Shown in pieces: positions 43,372-53,059 of a stretch of DNA of 64,000 nucleotides (position 1 is the first letter of the stretch; each line of letters begins with the position of its first letter). Source of the stretch: Ornithodoros turicata (lineage: Eukaryota; Arthropoda; Arachnida; Ixodida; Argasidae); assembly GCF_037126465.1 (NCBI RefSeq), contig NC_088201.1:71198879-71262878 (forward strand). Reading direction: 5' to 3'. The position numbers were made by a program, and so were the translations under genes. The notes under the pieces are model-generated. The model saw only the letters and a program-made list of their open reading frames with translations. It did no database searches and had not been told where the DNA came from.

Positions 43372-43691
43372 AGGGGGTAAAAGCCATTAAAAAAATAATA
43401 AGTAAATGATGCTAGACGTGTTTGAAATTCAAACTTACAAATTAAAATGGCTTCTATGGCTGCACGTAGAGAAACAGATACTCATTGAACGATGCGACAG
43501 CACCAGAGGACACGTGTTTCGCCGTGTTTGCGGCTCGTCGGCCCTGGGTAGCTGCGCATCGTTCGGGATTGGCAAACCAGGGGTCACTCAGCGAGCGATA
43601 TACACCTGGGAGGGTGACTGAGCACTCCTCAATGCCACAGTGCAAGCCAGTGAATTATAAAGAGGGGGTAAAAGCCATTAAAAAAAAATAA
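43368..43691 (-). repeat. Family B unit, minus sense, at the head of array 2
   Basis: One complete unit with hammerhead at 43487-43564 (minus). It is followed by the start of a second unit that stops at 43691, where the orientation flips. Confidence 0.85.
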
Positions 43692-45797
43692 GTCACCCTC
43701 CCAGGTGTATATCGCTCGCTGAGTGACCCCTGGTTTGCCAATCCCGAACGATGCGCAGCTACCCAGGGCCGACGAGCGAAACACGGCGAAACACGTGTCC
43801 TCTGGTGCTGTCGCATCGTTCAATGAGTATCTGTTTCTCTACGTGCAGCCATAGAAGCCATTTTAATCTGTAAGTTTGAATTTCAAACACGTCTAGCATC
43901 ATTTACTTATTATTTTTGTAATGGCTTTTACCCCCTCTTTATAATTCACTGGCTTGCACTGTGGCATTGAGGAGTGCTCAGTCACCCTCCCAGGTGTATA
44001 TCGCTCGCTGAGTGACCCCTGGTTTGCCAATCCCGAACGATGCGCAGCTACCCAGGGCCGACGAGCCGCAAACACGGCGAAACACGTGTCCTCTGGTGCT
44101 GTCGCATCGTTCAATGAGTATCTGTTTCTCTACGTGCAGCCATAGAAGCCATTTTAATCTGTAAGTTTGAATTTCAAACACGTCTAGCATCATTTACTTA
44201 TTATTTTTTAATGGCTTTTACCCCCTCTTTATAATTCACTGGCTTGCACTGTGGCATTGAGGAGTGCTCAGTCACCCTCCCAGGTGTATATCGCTCGCTG
44301 AGTGACCCCTGGTTTGCCAATCCCGAACGATGCGCAGCTACCCAGGGCCGACGAGCCGCAAACACGGCGAAACACGTGTCCTCTGGTGCTGTCGCATCGT
44401 TCAATGAGTATCTGTTTCTCTACGTGCAGCCATAGAAGCCATTTTAATCTGTAAGTTTGAATTTCAAACACGTCTAGCATCATTTACTTATTATTTTTTT
44501 AATGGCTTTTACCCCCTCTTTATAATTCACTGGCTTGCACTGTGGCATTGAGGAGTGATCAGTCACCCTCCCAGGTGTATATCGCTCGCTGAGTGACCCC
44601 TGGTTTGCCAATCCCGAACGATGCGCAGCTACCCAGGGCCGACGAGCCGCAAACACGGCGAAACACGTGTCCTCTGGTGCTGTCGCATCGTTCAATGAGT
44701 ATCTGTTTCTCTACGTGCAGCCATAGAAGCCATTTTAATCCGTAAGTTTGAATTTCAAACACGTCTAGCATCATTTACTTATTATTTTTTTAATGGCTTT
44801 TACCCCCTCTTTATAATTCACTGGCTTGCACTGTGGCATTGAGGAGTGCTCAGTCACCCTCCCAGGTGTATATCGCTCGCTGAGTGACCCCTGGTTTGCC
44901 AATCCCGAACGATGCGCAGCTACCCAGGGCCGACGAGCCGCAAACACGGCGAAACACGTGTCCTCTGGTGCTGTCGCATCGTTCAATGAGTATCTGTTTC
45001 TCTACGTGCAGCCATAGAAGCCATTTTAATCTGTAAGTTTGAATTTCAAACACGTCTAGCATCATTTACTTATTATTTTTTAATGGCTTTTACCCCCTCT
45101 TTATAATTCACTGGCTTGCACTGTGGCATTGAGGAGTGCTCAGTCACCCTCCCAGGTGTATATCGCTCGCTGAGTGACCCCTGGTTTGCCAATCCCGAAC
45201 GATGCGCAGCTACCCAGGGCCGACGAGCCGCAAACACGGCGAAACACGTGTCCTCTGGTGCTGTCGCATCGTTCAATGAGTATCTGTTTCTCTACGTGCA
45301 GCCATAGAAGCCATTTTAATCTGTAAGTTTGAATTTCAAACACGTCTAGCATCATTTACTTATTATTTTTTTAATGGCTTTTACCCCCTCTTTATAATTC
45401 ACTGGCTTGCACTGTGGCATTGAGGAGTGCTCAGTCACCCTCCCAGGTGTATATCGCTCGCTGAGTGACCCCTGGTTTGCCAATCCCGAACGATGCGCAG
45501 CTACCCAGGGCCGACGAGCCGCAAACACGGCGAAACACGTGTCCTCTGGTGCTGTCGCATCGTTCAATGAGTACCTGTTTCTCTACGTGCAGCCATAGAA
45601 GCCATTTTAATCTGTAAGTTTGAATTTCAAACACGTCTAGCATCATTTACTTATTATTTTTTTAATGGCTTTTACCCCCTCTTTATAATTCACTGGCTTG
45701 CACTGTGGCATTGAGGAGTGCTCAGTCACCCTCCCAGGTGTATATCGCTCGCTGAGTGACCCCTGGTTTGCCAATCCCGAACGATGCGCAGCTACCC
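43692..45797 (+). repeat. Family B hammerhead array 2, left part (290-291-bp unit)
   Basis: Plus-sense units. Hammerhead left edges at 43746 (two bases lost in stem II), 44035, 44325, 44616, 44907, 45197, 45488 and 45779 (cut by the 1.33-kb insertion). Units are nearly identical. Compared with array 1 they share ~90 % identity by eye and differ in a cccctctttataattcac block and the gggattgg/gaattgg segment, forming a separate subfamily. Confidence 0.92.
44035..44112 (+). ncRNA. Hammerhead ribozyme candidate, family B array 2
   Basis: Outer stem I gaacgatgcg/cgcatcgttc, cagc/gctg, loop tac/t, inner stem ccaggg/ctctgg with one G-U. Core ccgacga, stem II gccg-caaaca-cggc, gaa, palindromic stem III acacgtgt, cleavage after C at GUC. 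Core position 4 is C rather than U. Other full copies start at 44325, 44616, 44907, 45197, 45488, 47411, 47702, 47993, 48284 and 48575; 47411 has ccgaaga, a change allowed at position 7. Confidence 0.72.
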
Positions 45798-45874
45798 CAG
45801 CCGCCGGCTCTAAAGCGAAACGCACCGCCTCGAAAATATTGTCGCCACCGGCGTGCCAGCTCGGAAGACCTCTC

Positions 45875-45901
45875 ATTGGCTGCGCATTATATGTATAAAT
45901 A
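45875..45901 (+). promoter_or_regulatory. Putative Pol II promoter (inverted CCAAT and TATA box)
   Basis: attgg at 45875 and tataaata at 45894-45901 lie ~280 bp upstream of the ATG at 46181. Spacing between the two boxes is short, and transcription start is unmapped. Confidence 0.4.
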
Positions 45902-46180
45902 TTTGGATGCTCACTGGTCTAAAAAACTGGCGTCAGTTTCCTTCGCGCTGATTGGGCGAGAGTCATTTGAGTGAGGAGCGAGCATCCGAACGCGCGAACC
46001 GCTCAACGGAAGCAGTCGAACGAACGGAGGAGAAAGAAGAACGACAGAGAAGACATCGCGTCTGTCCGGCCATGCGTGTTCTCTTGGACTGCAACCGTTG
46101 TGCACGCAGACGCTACGGGGTTTTGAGGGCTTTGAATGCTTTAGATTTAGATTGTGGCGAACTGCTAATGTGAGAACGGA

Positions 46181-46746
46181 ATGGCACATCCACCCCATCA
46201 TCACAACAGCGGGAAGACGAACATGACATGGAATCCGCCTGCACCTCCAAAGGACGCAGAAATCGTCAGAGAGGAAGTCTGCACTCTTTCCGACGTACTG
46301 CAGGTGAACGGTAAGACAAGTTTGATTACTTTTTTGTGACTGAAGGAAGTAATGCAGGTTTATCACGTTAAGTGTATTACGTACAGCATTTACGAGTCAC
46401 TCGGTACGTTAGCGGCGTTTCATTGTGCAGTGCATTGCCGTAACTTGTACGTTTCTGATATGCCGTTAATCAAAATATGTGTGGTTATGCTAGTTGCCCC
46501 TCATGCGCGTCTCAGCCGTTCATTCACTGTGATCTACAAACATTCGTGACAAATGCCTTGGTGTTCAAATACGAAATCAAGATAGATTGCCTATCATAGC
46601 AGTGATTTTCGTGCAGAGTTACTGATCATCAATGTATTTTTTGTTTTGTTTTAGTTCTCCCGCAACCATCGGCAACAACGACGCACATAGCTCAGCATTG
46701 GCTTTTGAACGGCCCTTGGATGTCGAAGTACCTAAAGCTCCAGTGA
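46181..46746 (+). CDS. Small two-exon protein of unknown function inside the insertion
   Basis: ATG at 46181; exon 1 ends at 46310 before gtaagaca. The intron is 46311-46654, with a T-rich stretch and ttttag acceptor; exon 2 runs from 46655 to TGA at 46744-46746, giving 73 residues. The N-terminus is MAHPPHHHNSGKTNM and the middle reads EEVCTLSDVLQV. No domain is recognised. The AATAAA at 46809-46814 would close the transcript. A second exon-2 frame is open longer (to 46844) but does not join in phase with exon 1. A 34-codon frame at 46072-46173 lies upstream in the leader. Confidence 0.45.
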
Positions 46747-47131
46747 AGCCTGTTACAAGACGTAAAAAGATATGTACTGTAGCTTTTTCGAGGCAGTTCC
46801 CGAGGACAAATAAAGTTGATTTGTCATACACCACTGCTTTTTGATTGTCTGCTTCGGGACAGCATGATCGTTGCTCTACAGCAAGACAACAAGCGCCGAA
46901 GACAAACGGACGAGTCTGGGGGGTAGGGGGGACGAGAGGAGAGACAAAAAACCCGAGGAGAGAAGGGGAAGGAGGTTGGGAAAGGAGGTCGGTCTGCGCA
47001 TGCGCACTGGGCCCCAGCTTTTTTCCCGCGCAGCAGCTCGGGGACGCTGTGAGTGGCTCCTCGAGATCACGTGGTTTGGGCGCCCGCCATTTTCCCTGGA
47101 CCATTGCGTAAACGGCAGCTTCCGGCGGATG

Positions 47132-48661
47132 GCTACCCAGGGCCGACGAGCCGCAAACACGGCGAAACACGTGTCCTCTGGTGCTGTCGCATCGTTCAAT
47201 GAGTATCTGTTTCTCTACGTGCAGCCACAGAAGCCATTTTAATATGTAAGTTTGAATTTCAAACACGTCTAGCATCATTTACTTATTATTTTTTTAATGG
47301 CTTTTACCCCCTCTTTATAATTCACTGGCTTGCACTGTGGCATTGAGGAGTGCTCAGTCACCCTCCCAGGTGTATATCGCTCGCTGAGTGACCCCTGGTT
47401 TGCCAATCCCGAACGATGCGCAGCTACCCAGGGCCGAAGAGCCGCAAACACGGCGAAACACGTGTCCTCTGGTGCTGTCGCATCGTTCAATGAGTATCTG
47501 TTTCTCTACGTGCAGCCATAGAAGCCATTTTAATCTGTAAGTTTGAATTTCAAACACGTCTAGCATCATTTACTTATTATTTTTTTAATGGCTTTTACCC
47601 CCTCTTTATAATTCACTGGCTTGCACTGTGGCATTGAGGAGTGCTCAGTCACCCTCCCAGGTGTATATCGCTCGCTGAGTGACCCCTGGTTTGCCAATCC
47701 CGAACGATGCGCAGCTACCCAGGGCCGACGAGCCGCAAACATGGCGAAACACGTGTCCTCTGGTGCTGTCGCATCGTTCAATGAGTATCTGTTTCTCTAC
47801 GTGCAGCCATAGAAGCCATTTTAATCTGTAAGTTTGAATTTCAAACACGTCTAGCATCATTTACTTATTATTTTTTTAATGGCTTTTACCCCCTCTTTAT
47901 AATTCACTGGCTTGCACTGTGGCATTGAGGAGTGCTCAGTCACCCTCCCAGGTGTATATCGCTCGCTGAGTGACCCCTGGTTTGCCAATCCCGAACGATG
48001 CGCAGCTACCCAGGGCCGACGAGCCGCAAACACGGCGAAACACGTGTCCTCTGGTGCTGTCGCATCGTTCAATGAGTATCTGTTTCTCTACGTGCAGCCA
48101 TAGAAGCCATTTTAATCTGTAAGTTTGAATTTCAAACACGTCTAGCATCATTTACTTATTATTTTTTTAATGGCTTTTACCCCCTCTTTATAATTCACTG
48201 GCTTGCACTGTGGCATTGAGGAGTGCTCAGTCACCCTCCCAGGTGTATATCGCTCGCTGAGTGACCCCTGGTTTGCCAATCCCGAACGATGCGCAGCTAC
48301 CCAGGGCCGACGAGCCGCAAACACGGCGAAACACGTGTCCTCTGGTGCTGTCGCATCGTTCAATGAGTATCTGTTTCTCTACGTGCAGCCATAGAAGCCA
48401 TTTTAATCTGTAAGTTTGAATTTCAAACACGTCTAGCATCATTTACTTATTATTTTTTTAATGGCTTTTACCCCCTCTTTATAATTCACTGGCTTGCACT
48501 GTGGCATTGAGGAGTGCTCAGTCACCCTCCCAGGTGTATATCGCTCGCTGAGTGACCCCTGGTTTGCCAATCCCGAACGATGCGCAGCTACCCAGGGCCG
48601 ACGAGCCGCAAACACGGCGAAACACGTGTCCTCTGGTGCTGTCGCATCGTTCAATGAGTAT
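47132..48661 (+). repeat. Family B hammerhead array 2, right part
   Basis: It continues the array after the insertion with units starting (hammerhead edge) at 47411, 47702, 47993, 48284 and 48575, then ends at a (TA)n(GA)n tract at 48662-48700. Unit 47702 has a change in stem II (catggcg). Confidence 0.92.
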
Positions 48662-48662
48662 C

Positions 48663-48700
<38 letters not shown>

Positions 48701-49711
48701 AGAAAAGATACCACACTTGTATTATTAACCGAAAATGCTTGAATGGAATTGATGTTATGTAAAGGGTTCCTAGAACATCATGTTAAACTCATTTTATCCA
48801 CTGATTGAGCGGCCTAAGAGCGCTGCTAGCGTGACATTATACAATAACAACGAATACACTGATGATGATAAATGGGGAAATTCGCCACCTGGGTTTGTGG
48901 CCCACAACCGACAGCCTTAATGCCGTCATTATAGATTATAAAGATTCACGTTGAAAAGCGTAATATGCATGTGCCCTATGACTTGCGAAGTGCCCACTTG
49001 GTGTCCCTCCCCCCCCCCCCCTGCCATATTACTTGTGTCATACTCCCCTCACTCGTTCTGAGACCTTTGTCCTACATTTTGGAATCGATCCGTTCACCGT
49101 ATGTGCATCTGTTTGCATTTTCATCGCTTGTAGGCGTCCTGGGGTGGCCCCGACTCTGTCGCGACTCATATCCCCATCTTTTTCTGTTACCTCATCACCG
49201 CCATCATCAGGTTATATTAAAAAGGGTGTAACATAGTTACAAAGGAAACCTATTGACATTCAACACGGTTAAGGATATAATGTCATGATTGTTCAGTATA
49301 TGGTCCCATGTTGAAGTGTAAATTAGGAAACCCCAACCGGAGTTTGAGACTTCATAAATGAAAATGCACTACTTGATATTGCCTTTTGCTATGAGGTACA
49401 CTAGAAGTCAAGAGTCTTCTGCTTCAATACGTGATCTGTTCCTGGTGCCTAACACCCTTCACTGGAAATGGGACTGCCAAGTACTTGGTTGATATTCAGA
49501 TCACAAGATGGTTCTTGAGATGCACCATATAAAATTTAAGCATAACAGACCTAAAATCCAGATATTCCACGATATTCCTTGAGCAGATCCTTGTACAAAT
49601 TTTAACGGGATCTGTAGCATCTCGAGAAATATTAATATGGCCTGAAATTTTTTCAAGGCCACTGTACACATATCCACAACAAAGTTCGTGTCCAATAAGC
49701 CTTACAGGGGG
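48701..49711. other. Spacer with repeat R3 second copy
   Basis: 49121-49225 matches 17871-17990 (gtaggcgtcctggggtggcc, then gcgactcatatcccc and a catcatca-rich tail). The rest is unassigned. Confidence 0.45.
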
Positions 49712-49870
49712 AGGGGGGTAATATGTTTATTAAGAAAAAAAAGAAGTAAAGGCTAGCCAGACAAAGAGCCGGCTTGCTATTCAAAAACAAAATGGGAAAA
49801 ACGAAAAAGAGAAGGAAGGAAAGATAAAGGAAAAAACGGGGAAAACGAAAAAGACAAGGTTTACACTCAA
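49712..49870 (-). mobile_element. LINE 3' tail fragment
   Basis: Minus strand ends tttcttaataaacatatta and C-rich sequence, with ggctagcctttac upstream and gaatagcaagccggc before that. Same family as 40130-40240 and 57328-57430. Confidence 0.6.
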
Positions 49871-50689
49871 AGACCATGGCTGACACGCGAAGCTTAGCAC
49901 CTTAAACGTCCCATACACAAAATTAGACGGCGATGGAAACTAACCCTGGTTTCAGGTTTGACGAAGGCACTGAAGGAGGAAATGAGGAAATTAAGTGAGA
50001 CTAAAAAGAAATATTATAGCTACGTCTTTGTTGCGTACTCCCAGCAAATTTGGCATATGACTACTCAAAGTATCGAGCAAAAGAGGAACAAAATGACGCA
50101 CAGCAGAGAACAGATTATATAAAAGATGTCGGAAACTCCTAATAGATCTATCACCGTTGTCGCACAACTTAAACTCCCGAATTATTATTAGTATGACATT
50201 ACTTTAAAGCAGCACTTGTATCTCTATTTCTTATTATGCCACTGTGGGAGGTAAACATGAAGAAGTCTTCTGCGGGTAGATTGGCAAAGGAAAAAAAGTG
50301 GATATGCTAGTCCAAAAAGTCTCGGGACTGATTACTTCAGGACGCGATATTGTGGTCTTCTGGGCAAGACAATATTCCGAATGGTTTTCTTAGAAGGTAC
50401 GCCGAGTAAGCTGTGCAATTCCTCAAAATGATTTTCCACATATCGCTGGACGAAGGGACTGTCCCGAACGAATGGAAATGCGCTCGTATAAAACCGATAC
50501 GTAAGGCAGGAGTCCCGACTTTCGTTTCGAATTTTCTCTTCTTTCCAGCTTTTGTGAATTGCTAAAGCACATCTTTTCCAAACAATTAACATCATGATCA
50601 AGTAACAGCATTCCTTGCAGCATATCTTCCGAGGGGGCTACTCCGCTGTCATGGCCCTGTTTGATTTCATCCACGACTTTGCATTTGCT
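49871..50689. other. Unassigned spacer
   Basis: Two overlapping minus-strand frames at 50332-50674 (up to 89 codons) have no recognised motif. They could be transposase remains of the surrounding P-like element, but this is not supported. Confidence 0.3.
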
Positions 50690-51450
50690 TTATATAATAA
50701 CATACAAATTGAAATATTGGTTTTGCATCTCTCCAAGGCATTTGACCGTGTACGTACCCAATAGAAAGCTGACACATAATACCAAGATCATGGATTGGCT
50801 TCGGGACTGATTCCCTGTCTGATTGAACCCCATACACCTGGGGTATACGACAGAAGTCAGTCTTGAGACTTTTGCTGTTTCTTGTCTATGTGCACGATAT
50901 GTTAAGTAACATTAATTGTAAAGCATGTTTATTCGCTGATGACTGCGTAACATATCGCGCGATATATTCCGAAAAACATAGGGATGTCTGAACGTGCGTC
51001 CTCAATATGCCGATCGTTCTCTCTCTCTTTTTCTTTCTTTTTTTTTGTGTGCTTTGCTTATGGCTCACCTTGCTCGCCTTATATTACGCACCTTTGCAAA
51101 GCAGTTTAGAACACATCAACGAGTGGTGTTACAAATTGCAAATCAATTTGAACACCGACAAAACTGTGTCTATGTTGTTATATGTAGAACAAAGACTTTG
51201 CCAACATCATAGTATACTTGCAAGGGAGCTTAGTACAAATATCTTGGGGTCGCCGTCCCGTCCGATTTTAGATGGAATTTTCACGTGCGCTTAATAGGCA
51301 TCACAGTCAAGAGAAAGCCTCTGCTATCTCAGAAGAACACTTCATTATGCTACTGCTTAGGTCAGACTACCGGTACATAGAACACTCGTGCTACCGATCG
51401 TCACGTTCGCGAAGGTAACTTGGGACCCCTTTGCTGCGTCTCTTTTGCGG
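50690..51450 (+). mobile_element. CR1/L2-like LINE reverse transcriptase fragment
   Basis: Broken frames contain VLHLSKAFDRV (palm motif), then LLLFLVYVHDML and CLFADDCVTYRAIYS (the F-A-D-D box), then NEWCYKLQINLNTDKTV. The residues parallel the better copy at 59275-62318 (LDISKAFDTV, LFADDCVIYRAIS). Many shifts and stops; inserted in the large P-like element. Confidence 0.75.
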
Positions 51451-52140
51451 GTTTCTTTCGAATTGTCGCCACTATACGAGTGTATTATGTGTATATATTA
51501 TATAATTAACGTACGTTCCCTACTCCTTCCCAGGTTCCTTCTGGGACCAGTATTATGAAATAAATGTATAAATCGTTATATCTTCGTGTCGTCCCCTTTG
51601 TCTTCCGGATTCCTTCCCTCTACTGACTGCTCATATGCAGACTGTAATCAGCAATTATATCGCTTCCGTTGGTTAGCTGCAGTTAACTTATATCTCACGC
51701 TTTTTCTATCACAATCCCCCGTCACCGGACTTCGCAACCTGGAAGGTAAAGGTCGCTCAGGTAAGGGGAACGATGAGCACATATCACTACCCAAAGGCAG
51801 AACCTGCTGCTCAAACACGTCTTTATCGTTATCAAAGTACACGTGTCCCAGACCCGAGGGCTGATAGGGACGCGCCGACGAATGTCAGCACTGATATCTG
51901 GGTGTGCCATTCGTTTGCTCCTGCAGGTGACACTCAAGGGGCATTTTGCATGCAGAGCAAAGAAAAGGCACGTTCATGGGTTATCGGCAGGTGTGTAATC
52001 ACGTGACGAGTAGCACTGAAATGAGCCGCGAGAGGCGATTAGATCGCATAGCGCCGAGATACGATTGGCGCCATCTCTCGGCAGGAACATCGGCGGGTAC
52101 ATATGAAAACCGCCGAACGGCAAACCAGTCCTTCTAGCCC
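51451..52140. other. Right flank of the large P-like element, unassigned
   Basis: Subterminal sequence of the element near 51880-52146; otherwise nothing recognised. Confidence 0.35.
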
Positions 52141-52489
52141 ACCATATCCCCGTCGCCCTCGCTGTGAGTATCGAATGTGTCCGGCAGTGTTCCCGAAACT
52201 TTCGAGGAATTCCGACATTTTTATTCCGACAAGTGCTATTTCTTCTTGTGGTATTCCTCGCATTGAGAAACGTTACTCATAGATGCTTTTCAACATGAAT
52301 GACACCGTACTAGAAGGCTTCTCTCGAAACTTAGCAGCGCAGCATCACATAGTTTCGATTTCAGTGATCCATTGTGGTTTTTGCGTTGCTTTTAGGATAA
52401 TGGACTACGTTTTGGTGAAAATATGGTCCAGTAAAGTGTGGAATCGTGTGTATTGTGTATTTCACATCCAATATATAACCATTTCTCAG

Positions 52490-53017
52490 GACGACTGCGT
52501 GCTGCAGCTGTGCTTTCCAACTCCTGCGTGCCTACAAAACTGGAATGCTGGAGGTCTTCAGCTCAAGGTTCGTTTTTGTAGTCATTCTAAATAAAAAGAA
52601 AAAAAAAACTTCCGAAGTGAATAAATTATTGTGCTTTAATCCGTTTGCATAATATGATCGACGCATGATATGTCAATTTGTTTCAAATTGTGGGTGAGTG
52701 AAAGCTAGCTATCCTGATCTTTTATTCAGAATGTCATGCTGGACCACTACCAGAGCGTGCTTAAAGAAATCAAGGCCTTTATGGGGGTATCACTGAAGTG
52801 TCCACCACCAGATCTCTGCCTCAGAGCCAGTGATGATGGTCAAGATTTCTCTAGCGGATCTTGTCACGTCATACTGACAACTGTAAGTTTAGCTATTTGG
52901 TCCGTATTGAATAACGTATGCGTCTTGTGGTGTGGTGTACTTTTCTCAGTGTAACCCTGACCTCAAGCTATCTTCCACTTTCAGAAGCCACCCCGCACTT
53001 CGGTTACAACACTATGA
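52490..53017 (+). CDS. C-terminal exons of an unidentified gene
   Basis: Three pieces bounded by good splice sites: 52490-52567 (acceptor tttctcag, donor aaggttcg), 52730-52882 (acceptor tttattcag, donor actgtaagt) and 52985-53017 (acceptor ccactttcag, ending in TGA). Lengths 78 and 153 nt keep phase 0 throughout. The second exon reads NVMLDHYQSVLKEIKAFMGV then LKCPPPDLCLRASDDG. No domain is recognised. The first exon may be part of a longer frame from the ATG at 52283. Tidy splice phase suggests a real host gene end. Confidence 0.5.
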
Positions 53018-53059
53018 ACCTATCGCGCTGTGATGTCTGCTTGAAAGGAATACAATCTG

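Larger units (their letters stand above)
45798..47131 (+). mobile_element. 1.33-kb insertion with 7-bp TSD, carrying a two-exon gene
   Basis: The ends cagccgccgg and (inverted) catccgccgg form a 10-bp terminal repeat with one mismatch. The flanks gctaccc (45791-45797 and 47132-47138) are a perfect 7-bp duplication, and deleting one copy plus the insert restores the hammerhead unit. Inside are a CCAAT/TATA-type promoter, two exons and an AATAAA signal. The superfamily is unknown; the 7-bp duplication resembles that of the two P-like elements. Confidence 0.72.
42295..52146. mobile_element. Large P-like TIR element with 7-bp TSD, enclosing family B array 2
   Basis: The left end tatggtgggctagaaagact and inverted right end (rc tatggtgggctagaaggact) match the termini of the THAP element at 20633-22079. 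Both ends share the subterminal ggcgctatgcg. The flanks carry tccccgt (42288-42294 and 52147-52153), a 7-bp duplication like the ttgacag of the first element. Most of the ~9.9 kb is later insertions: family B units, a LINE fragment, LINE tails. No THAP or transposase was recognised inside. Confidence 0.72.

Noticed and set aside
31082..48661. Repeated 63-74-codon open frames on both strands in the family B arrays
   Set aside because: They are the same repeat read in two frames and on both strands. They overlap the hammerhead motif and change with array polymorphisms, with no start context or domain. They are not a tandem gene family.
49871..50680. Transposase of the large P-like element
   Set aside because: Two minus-strand frames lie in the right place, but no catalytic or THAP motif could be identified.
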